Of a stretch of 64,000 bases of DNA, positions 23,043-32,686 are shown piece by piece. The notes below the pieces were generated by a model. The model did no database searches and was not told where the DNA came from. It saw nothing but the letters and a program-made list of their open reading frames with translations. Source of the stretch: an uncultured Oscillospiraceae bacterium (lineage in GTDB: Bacteria; Bacillota; Clostridia; Oscillospirales; Oscillospiraceae); contig CAJTUE010000005.1 of the NCBI GenBank assembly GCA_910579775.1, positions 62,001-126,000 of the forward strand, in the 5' to 3' direction. Numbering within the stretch: position 1 is the stretch's first letter; each line of letters opens with the position of its first letter. The position numbers and the translations under genes are program-made.

Positions 23043-24797
23043 ATGAGCGAGGAAACCCTGTATACCTTTGAAAACGAGACCTACCGCAAGACCTATTGGC
23101 ACACTTGCTCCCACATCATGGCCCAGGCGGTGAAGCGTCTTTGGCCTGAGGTGAAGCTGGCCATCGGCCCCTCCATTGACGAGGGGTGGTATTACGACAT
23201 GGACGCCCCCTTCCCCTTTACCCCCGAGCATTTGGAGCAGATCGAGGGCGAAATGCGGAAGATCTGCAAGGAGAAGCTGAAGCTGGAGCGGTTCGAACTG
23301 CCCCGGGCCGAGGCCCTTAAGCTCATGGAGGACAAGGGCGAGCCGTTTAAGGTGGAGCTCATCAACGACCTCCCCGAGGGCGAGGTCATTTCCTTCTACA
23401 AGCAGGGAGAGTTTACCGACCTGTGCGCCGGGCCGCATCTGGACTCCACAGGCCGGGTGAAGGGCAACGCCCTGAAGCTCACCGCCTGCAACGCCGCCTA
23501 CTGGCGGGGCGACTCCAACCGGGAGACCCTCCAGCGCATCTACGGCATTGCCTTCCCCAAGAAGGAGGAGCTGGACGAGTATCTGGCGCGCATCGAGGAG
23601 GCCAAGAAGCGGGACCACCGCCGTCTGGGCAAGGAGCTGGGCCTCTTTATGCTCCGGGACGAGGGTCCCGGCTTCCCCTTCTTCCTGCCCAAGGGCATGG
23701 TGCTGAAAAACACCCTGCTGGACTACTGGCGGGAGGTCCACAAGAAGTACGGCTATGTGGAGATTTCCACCCCAATTATGTTGAACCGCCAGCTTTGGGA
23801 GCGCAGCGGACACTGGGACCACTACAAAAACAACATGTATACCACCGTCATCGACGACGTGGACTTTGCCGTCAAGCCCATGAACTGCCCCGGCGGGATG
23901 CTGGTCTACGCCAGCGAGCCGCACTCCTACAAGGAGCTGCCTCTGCGGGTGGGTGAGATCGGCCTGGTCCACCGCCATGAGCTTTCCGGCGCGCTCCACG
24001 GCCTGTTCCGGGTGCGCTGCTTCAGCCAGGACGACGCCCACGTCTTTATGACCCCCGACCAGATGCAGGACGTGATCCAGGAGACTGTCCGCCTCTTTGA
24101 CGAGGTCTATAATGTCTTCGGCCTCTCCTACACCATCGAGCTGTCCACCATGCCTGAGGATCACATCGGCACCGTGGAGCAGTGGGAGCGCAACCAGGAC
24201 ATTTTGAAGGCCGCCATTACCGCCATGGGTAAGGACTTTGTCATTAACGAGGGGGACGGCGCGTTTTACGGCCCCAAGCTGGACTTCCATTTGGCCGACT
24301 CCCTGGGCCGCACCTGGCAGTGCGGCACCATCCAGCTGGACTCCCAGCTCCCCGAGCGCTTCGAGCTGGAATATGTGGGCGAGGACGGCGAGAAGCACCG
24401 CCCCGTGATGATCCACCGGGTGGTGCTGGGCTCCATCGAGCGGTTCATCGGCGTCATTACCGAGCACTTTGCCGGGGCCTTCCCCACTTGGCTGGCCCCC
24501 GTGCAGGTGAAGGTGCTCACCGTTACCGACCGGGCTGACGAGTACGCTGCCCAGGTGGCGAAACAGCTGGACGAGGCCGGCTTCCGCGTGGAGACGGATA
24601 CCCGCAACGAGAAGGTGGGCAAAAAGATCCGGGAGGCTACCCTGGAAAAGGTGCCCTATATGCTGGTGCTGGGAGACCGGGACATGGAGAACCAGACTGT
24701 CTCCGTGCGCACCCGCGCCGGGGAGGACTTGGGGGCGATGAGCCTTGCCGACCTCACCGCCAAGCTCACCGAGGAAGTCAAGACCAAGGCGAGATAA
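23043..24797 (+). CDS. thrS: Threonyl-tRNA synthetase, TGS-less form
   Basis: A 584-residue class II synthetase that charges tRNA-Thr. The editing domain contains HTCSHIMAQAVKRL (HxxxH) and a later CxxxH-like DLCAGPHLDSTGR. The catalytic core shows motif 2 in LVHRHELSGALHGLFRVR and the zinc Cys in KPMNCPGGM, with motif 3 near VVLGSIERF; the anticodon-binding domain closes the protein. Compared with E. coli ThrRS (642 aa) the N-terminal TGS domain is absent. AGGAGG precedes the ATG. No T-box leader is present, unlike many Firmicutes thrS genes. Confidence 0.96.
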   Translation: MSEETLYTFENETYRKTYWHTCSHIMAQAVKRLWPEVKLAIGPSIDEGWYYDMDAPFPFTPEHLEQIEGEMRKICKEKLKLERFELPRAEALKLMEDKGEPFKVELINDLPEGEVISFYKQGEFTDLCAGPHLDSTGRVKGNALKLTACNAAYWRGDSNRETLQRIYGIAFPKKEELDEYLARIEEAKKRDHRRLGKELGLFMLRDEGPGFPFFLPKGMVLKNTLLDYWREVHKKYGYVEISTPIMLNRQLWERSGHWDHYKNNMYTTVIDDVDFAVKPMNCPGGMLVYASEPHSYKELPLRVGEIGLVHRHELSGALHGLFRVRCFSQDDAHVFMTPDQMQDVIQETVRLFDEVYNVFGLSYTIELSTMPEDHIGTVEQWERNQDILKAAITAMGKDFVINEGDGAFYGPKLDFHLADSLGRTWQCGTIQLDSQLPERFELEYVGEDGEKHRPVMIHRVVLGSIERFIGVITEHFAGAFPTWLAPVQVKVLTVTDRADEYAAQVAKQLDEAGFRVETDTRNEKVGKKIREATLEKVPYMLVLGDRDMENQTVSVRTRAGEDLGAMSLADLTAKLTEEVKTKAR

Positions 24798-24812
24798 GAT
24801 ACCGGACAGTCA

Positions 24813-24842
24813 AAAACCCCCGCCATCCGGCGGGGGTTTTCT
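24813..24842 (+). terminator. Rho-independent terminator of thrS
   Basis: AACCCCCGCC-ATCC-GGCGGGGGTT followed by TTCTCTTCT. Confidence 0.9.
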
Positions 24843-24851
24843 CTTCTCCTA

Positions 24852-24880
24852 TTGAAATGCCCGCCAAAACCTGATATAAT
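24852..24880 (+). promoter_or_regulatory. miaB promoter
   Basis: TTGAAA (24852-24857), 17 bp, TATAAT (24875-24880), 38 bp before the miaB start. Confidence 0.75.
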
Positions 24881-24918
24881 GACCCATTACAAAATCTATG
24901 TCCCGGAGGTGCGCGCCC

Positions 24919-26334
24919 ATGGCCGTCCAGCCCCCGATCTCCCAAGAGAATATTGCCCGGCAGTTGGACATCTGCGCCCAGATCGCCGAGGAAAACGCCG
25001 CCGCACACCGCGCTCCCCTGGCCTTTGTGGACACCTACGGGTGCCAGCAGAACGAGGCGGATTCAGAGCGCATCCGGGGCTACCTCCGGGCCATGGGCTA
25101 TTCCTTCACCGACGCGGAGAAGGACGCCGACGTGATTGTCATCAACACCTGCGCCGTCCGCGCCCACGCGGAGGATCGGGTGTTGGGAAACGTGGGCGCG
25201 CTGGTACATACCAAGGCCAAAAAGCCCTCCCAGATCATCTGCCTTTGCGGGTGCATGATGGGGGAGGACGTGGTGGTGGAGAAGGTCCGCGCCTCCTACC
25301 GCCATGTGGATATCGTCTTCGACACCCATGCCCTTTGGCGGTTTCCTGAGCTGCTCCAGCGGGTGCTTCGCCGCAGGGGAAGGGTGTTTGAGACCCCCGG
25401 CGGGGACGGGGCCATCGCCGAGGGCATCCCGCTGGTGCGGCAGAACGCCCTCAAGTCGTGGGTCAGCGTCATGTACGGCTGCAACAACTTCTGCTCCTAC
25501 TGCATCGTCCCCTACGTCCGCGGCCGGGAACGCTCCCGCGCCCCGGAGGACATTCTGGACGAGGTCAAGGGCCTGTTGGACCATGGCTGTAAGGAGATCA
25601 ACCTCCTGGGCCAGAACGTGAACTCCTACGGAAAGGACCTGAAAAACGGTTGGGATTTCCCCCGGCTTTTGCGGGAGATCTGCGCCCTCTCCGGAGATTT
25701 TCTGGTGCGTTTCATGACCTCCCACCCCAAGGACGCCTCGGAGGAACTGTTTGACGCCATGGCGGCCAGCCCCAAGGTGGCCCACCACCTCCACCTCCCC
25801 TTCCAGTGCGGCAACGACCGGGTCTTAAAGGCCATGAACCGGGGGTACACCGCCCAGCAGTACTTAGAAAAGGTCGCTGCCCTGCGCGCGCGCATCCCCG
25901 ATATCGTGCTGACCAGTGACGTGATCGTGGGCTTTCCTGGGGAGACCACCGCCGAATTTGAAGACACCCTCAAGCTCATTGAGGCCGTCCGCTTCGACGC
26001 GCTCTTTACCTTTATCTACTCTCCCCGCCCCGGTACGCCCGCCGCCACCTGGCCGGATGTATTATCCCCGGAGGAAAAACAGGCCAATTTTCAACGCCTG
26101 GTTGACGTGCAAAATCAAATTTCCAAGGAAATTCACGAGGGCTATGTGGGCAAGACCTTCCGCTGCTTCATCGATGGGAAGGGGACGGATAAGCGCAACA
26201 ACCTTACCGCCCGCACCAACTCGGGCCGTCTCGTCCACCTCACCGGGGACGAGGCCCTCATCGGGACTTACCAAGACCTGACGATCACCTCCGCCACCAC
26301 CTGGGCCTTGTTTGGCGAGGCGGCGGACGAATAG
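24919..26334 (+). CDS. miaB: tRNA-2-methylthio-N6-dimethylallyladenosine synthase
   Basis: A 471-residue radical-SAM methylthiotransferase that modifies A37 of tRNAs reading UNN codons. The N-terminal UPF0004 domain has the three cluster cysteines (DTYGCQQNEAD, INTCAVR, CLCGCMMGE). The radical-SAM motif CNNFCSYC follows, then the conserved VRGRERSR and a C-terminal TRAM domain (ending LTGDEALIGTYQDLTI region). The ATG follows GGAGGT by 9 bases; a slightly longer frame is less likely. It is followed by mutS after 28 bp, the usual clostridial miaB-mutS-mutL order. Confidence 0.95.
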   Translation: MAVQPPISQENIARQLDICAQIAEENAAAHRAPLAFVDTYGCQQNEADSERIRGYLRAMGYSFTDAEKDADVIVINTCAVRAHAEDRVLGNVGALVHTKAKKPSQIICLCGCMMGEDVVVEKVRASYRHVDIVFDTHALWRFPELLQRVLRRRGRVFETPGGDGAIAEGIPLVRQNALKSWVSVMYGCNNFCSYCIVPYVRGRERSRAPEDILDEVKGLLDHGCKEINLLGQNVNSYGKDLKNGWDFPRLLREICALSGDFLVRFMTSHPKDASEELFDAMAASPKVAHHLHLPFQCGNDRVLKAMNRGYTAQQYLEKVAALRARIPDIVLTSDVIVGFPGETTAEFEDTLKLIEAVRFDALFTFIYSPRPGTPAATWPDVLSPEEKQANFQRLVDVQNQISKEIHEGYVGKTFRCFIDGKGTDKRNNLTARTNSGRLVHLTGDEALIGTYQDLTITSATTWALFGEAADE

Positions 26335-26362
26335 AAGCTAAGCCGGAAAGGAGACCGCAACA

Positions 26363-28822
26363 ATGGCAGAGAAAAAGGGCCTCACCCCCATGATGCGCCA
26401 ATACCTTCAGATCAAGGGCCGGCATGCCGACTGTCTGGTCTTTTTCCGTCTGGGCGATTTTTACGAAATGTTTTTTGAGGACGCAAAGACCGCATCCAAG
26501 GAGCTGGGCCTTACCCTCACCACCCGGGACCGCAACAAGCCCACCGAAGAGCAGGTGCCCATGTGCGGCGTGCCGTATCACGCGGTGCAGGGCTATCTGG
26601 CTAAGCTGGCCGCCAAGGGCTATAAGGTGGTCATCTGCGAGCAGATGGAGGACCCCGCTGCCGCCCAGGGCTTGGTGGACCGGGATGTGACGCGGATCGT
26701 CACCCCGGGCACGTTGCTGGCGGAGGACGCGCTGGAGGCGGAGGCCAACAATTTCCTGGCCGCGGTAAAGCTGGACAAGGGTTTCGCGGGGGCGGCCTTC
26801 TGCGATCTCTCCACCGGGGAGACCGCCGTTTTGGCCCTGCCCGATCCCCAGGACCGTTCTCGGCTTCTCAGTGAGCTGGAGAGCCGCCGGGTGGCCGAGC
26901 TGGTGATGGATGATGCGGCCCGCACCGCCTTGGGGAAGACCCTGGCTGAGCGGCTGGCGTGCCATTTGGAGACCCTTCCCGACGACCCATTCACCGCCAA
27001 GCGCGCCGCAGCCTTGGTAGAGCGGCAGTTCCCCGGCGAGTGGGGCAAGCTCGTCCCCTCCCTGGGAGGCGGCGAGACCGCCGCCCAGGGCGCGTTAGGC
27101 GGACTGCTGACCTATCTCTACTCCACCCAGCGGGTGGATGTGCTTCCCCATCTTAAGACTCTCTCCGGCGGCGGTCAGCGCACCTACATGGAGCTGGACC
27201 ACGCCACCCGCCGCAATCTGGAGCTCACCGAGACCATCCGTTCCAAGGACAAAAAGGGCAGCCTGCTGTGGGTGATGGACAAGTGTAAGACCCCTATGGG
27301 CCACCGGCGCCTGCGTGCCTGGGTGGAGCGCCCTCTGGTGGACGTGACCGCGATCGTCCGCCGTCAGGACGGCGTGGCCGAGCTGGTGGCCGACACGCCA
27401 AAGCGTGAGGCGTTACGCGCGGCGCTGGCGCAAATGGGCGATCTGGAGCGGGCGGTTGCCCGCCTGGGCTGTGGCACGGGCAGCGCCAAGGAGCTGCTGT
27501 CCCTGTGCGACGCGCTGGCCCCCATTCCTGCGGTAAGGAGTGCCCTGGCCGCGCCGCAGTGCGCTATTTTGACCGATCTGCTGGCCCAGCTGGACGACCT
27601 CACCGACCTCCAGTCTGAGTTGGACCGGGCCATTCGGAAGCAGGACCTTCCCACCACCGTCAAGGACGGGGGGATCATCGCCGACGGCTACGACGCCCAG
27701 GTGGACCATTACCGCTCTTTGCTCCAAAACGGGGGGCAGACGGTGGCGGACATTGAGGCCACCGAGCGGGAGCGCACCGGGATCAAATCCCTGAAGGTCA
27801 AATACAACAAGGTGTTCGGCTATTACATCGAGGTCTCCAACGCATACAAGGGGCAGGTCCCGGAGGACTATGACCGAAAGCAGACTCTGGTCAACGCCGA
27901 GCGGTATATTACCCCTCAGCTCAAGGCCTTGGAGGAGGAGATCCTCAACGCCCGGGACCGGGTGGCCGCGCTGGAATACGACCTCTTCTGCGCCCTGCGT
28001 GCCAAGGCGGTGGCCAGGACCACCGCGATCCAACTGAACGCCGACGCCGCCGCCCAGCTGGACGTGCTGGCCTCCCTGGCATCCCTCGCGATCGAGGAAC
28101 GGTACGTCTGTCCCACGGTGGACGATTCCAAGACTCTGGACGTTGTGGATGGGCGGCATCCCGTGGTGGAGAAGACGCTGACCGACGGGGTCTTTGTTCC
28201 CAACGATGTTCAGATGGACGCTACGATGTGGAACGTGGCCCTCATTACCGGCCCCAACATGGCGGGAAAATCTACGTATATGCGCCAGATCGGCCTCATT
28301 GTTCTCATGGCGCAGATGGGATCCTTCGTCCCTGCCCGGGCGGCGCATATCGGCGTGGCTGACCGGGTATTCACCCGCATCGGCGCCTCCGACGATCTGG
28401 CGGGGGGGCAGTCCACCTTTATGGTGGAGATGCTGGAGGTTTCCCAGATCCTGGCGCAGGCGACGGATCGGAGCCTTTTGCTGCTGGACGAGATCGGCCG
28501 GGGCACCTCTACCCTGGACGGGGCGTGCATTGCCCGGTCTGCGATGGAATATTGTGCGGACACGTTAAAGGCCCGGACCTTTTTCTCTACCCATTACCAT
28601 GCCCTTTGCCCCGTGGCCCATCAGCTGGTCCGGGCGCGGAATTTTTCCATTGCCGCCCGCAAGCAGGGAGATAGGGTCGTGTTTTTGCGTAAGATCATCA
28701 CCGGCGCCGCCAGCGAGAGCTACGGCATCGAGGTCGCTATGCTGGCCGATGTGCCTGCCCCCGTGGTGGAGCGGGCCAAGGAGCTGATGAAGGAGTGGGA
28801 CCTGAAATGGAACGAAGGGTAA
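26363..28822 (+). CDS. mutS: DNA mismatch repair protein MutS
   Basis: An 819-residue mismatch sensor. The N-terminal mismatch-binding domain has the Phe-X-Glu signature in FRLGDFYEMFFEDA. The ATPase domain contains Walker A (GPNMAGKSTYMRQ), the ST motif (DDLAGGQSTFMVEM), Walker B (LLLDEIGRGTSTLDG) and a conserved His (FSTHYHAL). It appears slightly shorter than the roughly 850-870 aa common in the family, as the C-terminal tetramerisation tail is short. Its end overlaps the next gene by 16 bp. Confidence 0.97.
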   Translation: MAEKKGLTPMMRQYLQIKGRHADCLVFFRLGDFYEMFFEDAKTASKELGLTLTTRDRNKPTEEQVPMCGVPYHAVQGYLAKLAAKGYKVVICEQMEDPAAAQGLVDRDVTRIVTPGTLLAEDALEAEANNFLAAVKLDKGFAGAAFCDLSTGETAVLALPDPQDRSRLLSELESRRVAELVMDDAARTALGKTLAERLACHLETLPDDPFTAKRAAALVERQFPGEWGKLVPSLGGGETAAQGALGGLLTYLYSTQRVDVLPHLKTLSGGGQRTYMELDHATRRNLELTETIRSKDKKGSLLWVMDKCKTPMGHRRLRAWVERPLVDVTAIVRRQDGVAELVADTPKREALRAALAQMGDLERAVARLGCGTGSAKELLSLCDALAPIPAVRSALAAPQCAILTDLLAQLDDLTDLQSELDRAIRKQDLPTTVKDGGIIADGYDAQVDHYRSLLQNGGQTVADIEATERERTGIKSLKVKYNKVFGYYIEVSNAYKGQVPEDYDRKQTLVNAERYITPQLKALEEEILNARDRVAALEYDLFCALRAKAVARTTAIQLNADAAAQLDVLASLASLAIEERYVCPTVDDSKTLDVVDGRHPVVEKTLTDGVFVPNDVQMDATMWNVALITGPNMAGKSTYMRQIGLIVLMAQMGSFVPARAAHIGVADRVFTRIGASDDLAGGQSTFMVEMLEVSQILAQATDRSLLLLDEIGRGTSTLDGACIARSAMEYCADTLKARTFFSTHYHALCPVAHQLVRARNFSIAARKQGDRVVFLRKIITGAASESYGIEVAMLADVPAPVVERAKELMKEWDLKWNEG

Positions 28823-29523
28823 GGGAGGAAGCAGCCTGGCGGCCGCAGCTCACCGTGGAGGAACAGCGGGTGGGCTGGGTCTTTTTCGCCCTCTATTTGC
28901 TTGTCCTCCCCTTCCTGGTGGGGGTGGTTACCCGCTTTCTGGACGAGCATCTGGAGCTGGGCTTCACCGCCGCCGAGTCCTCCGCCATCTATTACGCCGC
29001 CGTACTGCTCCTGTTGGTGGCGGTCTTTTGGGACTTTCTCAAAAACGCCTTTCGTATTCTCAGCGACAATACCCGCCGCAATCTTTTCGCCCTGGTGGCG
29101 GGCTTTCTGGGGGGACTGCTGTTTACGGTCCTGCTCTCCCTGATCCCTCTGCCGGTGGAAAATCCGGTCATCGGGGACTACCGGGGACAATTCCTGCTCG
29201 CCCCGGGCTTTACCACTGCCGTAGTCATGTTTCTGCGCCCCATGACGGAGGAGATCTTATACCGGGGGCTGCTCTTCGGTTCCCTGCGCAAACGAAGTCG
29301 CCCCCTGGCCTACGCCGTCTCCATTGGCGTGGCGGCGCTGGCAGCGGTGTGGCAGTTTGCGATCCCTGACGGCGGACCTCTGTATTTGCTTTTGGCCCTT
29401 CGGTATATCCCACTGGCCGCCGCTGCGACCTGGGCCTATGACATTGGCGGCTCGGTCCTTACGCCTATGGCCCTGCGGGTGATCCTGAACGGGTTGTTCC
29501 TGGTATTTGCCCTCATTGCGTAA
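28807..29523 (+). CDS. CPBP family intramembrane glutamic endopeptidase
   Basis: A 238-residue membrane protein with about six hydrophobic segments. The CPBP (CAAX protease and bacteriocin-processing) motif is EEILYRGLLFGSLR, with the Glu-Glu-x-x-x-Arg pattern; later conserved positions are less clear, with no obvious second His motif where many members have one. Substrate unknown. The ATG at 28807 lies inside the end of mutS, in another frame, so the two are translationally coupled; GTG at 28795 is an alternative. It is inserted between mutS and mutL in the repair operon. Confidence 0.82.
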   Translation: MERRVREEAAWRPQLTVEEQRVGWVFFALYLLVLPFLVGVVTRFLDEHLELGFTAAESSAIYYAAVLLLLVAVFWDFLKNAFRILSDNTRRNLFALVAGFLGGLLFTVLLSLIPLPVENPVIGDYRGQFLLAPGFTTAVVMFLRPMTEEILYRGLLFGSLRKRSRPLAYAVSIGVAALAAVWQFAIPDGGPLYLLLALRYIPLAAAATWAYDIGGSVLTPMALRVILNGLFLVFALIA

Positions 29524-29591
29524 CAGGTGGGCGGGGCTTGTCCCGCCCGCTTGTCCTCTGCAACATATAATTAACAAAGGAGGTGACCCTC

Positions 29592-31541
29592 ATGCCCCAC
29601 ATCCAAGTCATGGATAAGGCCCTGGCGGATCTGATCGCTGCGGGCGAGGTGGTGGAGCGCCCCGCCTCGGTGGTCAAGGAGCTGGTGGAAAACGCCGTGG
29701 ACGCGGGAGCCACCCAGGTCACCGTGGAGATCCGCAACGGCGGCTCTACCTATATTCGGGTCACAGACAACGGGTGCGGCGTGCCCAAGGAGGAGATGGC
29801 CACCGCCTTTCTCCGCCACGCCACCAGCAAGATCAGCTCCGCCGCCGATTTGGACGCCATCGGCACCCTGGGCTTTCGGGGGGAGGCTCTGGCCGCGATC
29901 GCGGCCGTGGCCCGGGTACAGATGCTCAGCAAGCCCAAGGACCAAACCATGGGCTATTCCTACTCCATCGAGTGCAGTGAGGCTGTGGAGGAAGGGGACG
30001 CGGGCTGCGGTGACGGCACCACCGTGGTGGTGCGCGACCTCTTTTTCTTCCACCCCGCCCGGTATAAGTACCTGAAAAAGGACGTTGCAGAAGGCAACGC
30101 CGTGCAAAACGCGGTGGAGCAGCAGGCGCTGGGCCACCCGGAGGTCTCCTTCCGCTTTATCCGGGACGAAAAGCAGGTGTTCACCACCCCGGGTGACGGC
30201 GAGCCTCTGGCCGCGCTCCACACCCTCATGCCCGACGAGGCCCGGGACATGCTCTTCGTGCGCCCCTATGGTTATCCCGGCCTGCGGGTCTTTGGCTATG
30301 TCTCCCGCCCCACCGCCTGCCGGGGGAGCCGGGCCAGCCAGCACTTCTTTGTCAATGGGCGCTGGGTGCGCTCCAAGCGGCTCACCGCCGCCCTGGAGAA
30401 GGCTTATGAGAACCAACGGATGGTGGGCCGCTTCCCCGCCGCCGTGCTCTACCTGGACGTGGCGCTGGACAAGGTGGACGTCAACGCCCACCCCGCCAAG
30501 ACCGAGGTCCGCTTTTTGCAGGAAAACGACCTCTTTGGCTGCGTATTTCGGGCGGTGGGGGCAGAACTGATGATGGCTGCCGACCGCCCCGAGCTGACCA
30601 CCGCGCCCACCGCCGCCGCGCCCCGGTCGGAGCTGGCGCCCGCCCCCCAGGCGGACCCCTGGGCGCTGGCCCACCCCACCCAGGAGGTGGTCATCCCAAA
30701 GGGGATGCTCATCCCTCCCAACTACACCGCCCGGGAGGAGCACGGACTGCCCGTGGACCCCGCCACGGGAGATGTGCTTCTGGTGTTTGACTCCCCCGCC
30801 CTTCAGTCCGATCCTGTCCCGCACCCGGCGGGGCTGGAGCCTTTTGCGCCTCCAGTCCCCTCTGAGACGCGGCCACCGGAGCAGACCCGCTTGGCGGAGG
30901 GACCTTTTATTGCCTCCCCGCCCTTGACCGGAGCAGCGCAGGCCCCGGCGGACCGCTTTGCCGTGACCGAGGGGGAGGTCCCTTGGCGCATGGTGGGCGA
31001 GGCACTGAACACCTACATCATCGTGGAGCAGGGGGACAAGCTCATCTTTATCGATAAGCACGCCGCCCACGAGCGCTTGGGCTTCGACGCCCTGAAGGCA
31101 CAGGGCAGCCGTCCCATGGCCCAGGATCTTTTGACCCCCCTCTCCCTCACCCTGCGCCCTGACCAGCGCTCGGTCCTGCTGGAGCAAGAGAAGGAGCTGG
31201 AGGACTTCGGCTTTCACCTGGAGGAATGGGGGGACGGCGGCGTTTTGGTCCGTGCCTGCCCGGACTTTTTGGACAGCGCCCACATCGCGTCTACCCTGGA
31301 GGACCTGGCCGAGCAGTATCTCACCATGGGGACCGCCGACCCGGACAGCCAGCGCGACGCTCTTCTCCACACCATAGCCTGCAAGGCCGCCATGAAGGGC
31401 GGGCAGAAAAACCAGTCCGAGGAGCTGCTGGTCATTGCCAAGGCGGTGATGGAGGGGAAGGTCACCCACTGCCCTCACGGAAGACCTGTAGCGACGGAAT
31501 TGACCAAGGCGCATTTGGAAAGGCAGTTCGGTAGGGCGTAG
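29592..31541 (+). CDS. mutL: DNA mismatch repair protein MutL (endonuclease type)
   Basis: A 649-residue GHKL ATPase and nicking endonuclease. ATPase motifs: ELVENAVDAGA (motif I), DNGCGVP (motif II) and GFRGEALAAI (motif III). A variable Pro-rich linker spans about residues 335-470. The C-terminal domain has DKHAAHERL, the metal site of MutL in bacteria without MutH, plus ACKAAMKGG and CPHGRPV, so nicking activity is expected. The start follows AAAGGAGGTG. A GC-rich hairpin without T-run lies in the 68-bp gap after the CPBP gene. Confidence 0.96.
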   Translation: MPHIQVMDKALADLIAAGEVVERPASVVKELVENAVDAGATQVTVEIRNGGSTYIRVTDNGCGVPKEEMATAFLRHATSKISSAADLDAIGTLGFRGEALAAIAAVARVQMLSKPKDQTMGYSYSIECSEAVEEGDAGCGDGTTVVVRDLFFFHPARYKYLKKDVAEGNAVQNAVEQQALGHPEVSFRFIRDEKQVFTTPGDGEPLAALHTLMPDEARDMLFVRPYGYPGLRVFGYVSRPTACRGSRASQHFFVNGRWVRSKRLTAALEKAYENQRMVGRFPAAVLYLDVALDKVDVNAHPAKTEVRFLQENDLFGCVFRAVGAELMMAADRPELTTAPTAAAPRSELAPAPQADPWALAHPTQEVVIPKGMLIPPNYTAREEHGLPVDPATGDVLLVFDSPALQSDPVPHPAGLEPFAPPVPSETRPPEQTRLAEGPFIASPPLTGAAQAPADRFAVTEGEVPWRMVGEALNTYIIVEQGDKLIFIDKHAAHERLGFDALKAQGSRPMAQDLLTPLSLTLRPDQRSVLLEQEKELEDFGFHLEEWGDGGVLVRACPDFLDSAHIASTLEDLAEQYLTMGTADPDSQRDALLHTIACKAAMKGGQKNQSEELLVIAKAVMEGKVTHCPHGRPVATELTKAHLERQFGRA

Positions 31542-31568
31542 AGGTGGGATCTCAGACGTGTCATTTTC

Positions 31569-31603
31569 CGGCGGGCCGTCCTTCTGGACGGTCCGCCGTT
31601 TTG
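31569..31603 (+). terminator. Terminator of the repair operon
   Basis: CGGCGGGCCGTCC and GGACGGTCCGCCG pair with one G-T position around TTCT, then TTTTGC. It separates mutL from the dpp operon. Confidence 0.8.
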
Positions 31604-31656
31604 CAAGAGACGCGGGCGCGCCCGTCATTTTTTGCCAAAAAATCATTTGTTTGCCC

Positions 31657-31685
31657 TTGACGGACACTTGATTTTGAGGTACAAT
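31657..31685 (+). promoter_or_regulatory. dppBCDF promoter
   Basis: TTGACG (31657-31662), 17 bp, TACAAT (31680-31685), about 60 bp upstream of the first permease gene. Confidence 0.75.
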
Positions 31686-31743
31686 ACTCCGTATGACTAT
31701 CCTTGTCCCCTTGAGGATAAAACCCACGACAGGAAGTGAGAGT

Positions 31744-32685
31744 ATGCCAAAATACATCGCAAAGAGAGTGTTCATGGCCTTGCTGACCGTGCTCGTTGTG
31801 GCCTGTATCACCTTCTTTTTGATGCACGCGATCCCGGGTAATCCGTGGCTCAGTGAGAAGACCCCCGCGCCGTCGGTCATTGAGGCGCTCAATAAAAAAT
31901 ACGGCCTGGACCAGCCGCTTCCCGTTCAGCTGGTCAAGTATTTGGGCAACATGCTGCGGGGAGATTTCGGCGCGTCCATTAAAATGTCGAAAAACCGGGC
32001 GGTGGCCTCTATCATAGCGGAGAAATTCCCTGTCTCCGCTAAGATCGGGGCGATCTCCATTCTATGGTCGGTGATCGTGGCGGTGCCGCTGGGCTGTCTG
32101 TCGGCGTATAAACGCTCCACCTGGGTGGATAGTACGCTGCGGGTGGTGTGTACCATCGGCATCTCCATGCCGGGCTTCGTGGTGGCGACCATACTGCTGC
32201 TCACCCTGGCCGGAGAGGGCAGGCCTTTCCCCACCATGTGGAACGTGAACGACGTGACCTGGCGCAGCTATGTGCTCCCCTGCCTGGCCCTGGGCTTCTA
32301 CCCCATGTGCTACCTGGCCCGGCAGACCCGAACGGCTATGCTGGACGCCATCAACCAGGAATATATCAAGACCGCCCGCTCCAAGGGATTGAAAACGGGC
32401 AAGATCATCTTTAAGCACGCCCTCAGAAACGCCCTCATCCCCGTGATCACCTATCTGGGGCCCCAGATCGCCTTCACCCTGTGTGGCGGCTTCGTGGTGG
32501 AGAAGGTGTTTTCCATCCCCGGCCTGGGCCGGTACTTTGTGGATTCCATTCAGGCCCGGGACTACCCGGTGATCATGGGCACCACCATCTTCCTGGCGAC
32601 CTTTATCGTGGTCATGAACCTGATCGTGGATCTCCTTTATAAGGTAGTGGATCCCCGGATCAATCTGGAGAAGGGAGGGAACTGA
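31744..32685 (+). CDS. Peptide ABC transporter permease (DppB/OppB family)
   Basis: A 313-residue inner-membrane protein with six membrane segments, starting MPKYIAKRVFMALLTVLVV, the typical N terminus of DppB-type permeases. The binding-protein-dependent transport motif is present in AREYIKTARSKGL-like form (EYIKTARSKGLKTGKI). It forms the channel with the downstream DppC homologue for di- or oligopeptides; nickel transporters share the fold. The ATG at 31744 is preferred over an upstream in-frame start because of its GAAGTGAGAG site and the match to the family start. Confidence 0.92.
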   Translation: MPKYIAKRVFMALLTVLVVACITFFLMHAIPGNPWLSEKTPAPSVIEALNKKYGLDQPLPVQLVKYLGNMLRGDFGASIKMSKNRAVASIIAEKFPVSAKIGAISILWSVIVAVPLGCLSAYKRSTWVDSTLRVVCTIGISMPGFVVATILLLTLAGEGRPFPTMWNVNDVTWRSYVLPCLALGFYPMCYLARQTRTAMLDAINQEYIKTARSKGLKTGKIIFKHALRNALIPVITYLGPQIAFTLCGGFVVEKVFSIPGLGRYFVDSIQARDYPVIMGTTIFLATFIVVMNLIVDLLYKVVDPRINLEKGGN

Positions 32686-32686
32686 C

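Noticed and set aside
29571..31892. 773-codon minus-strand frame opposite mutL
   Set aside because: It is a composition artefact opposite a gene with all MutL motifs.
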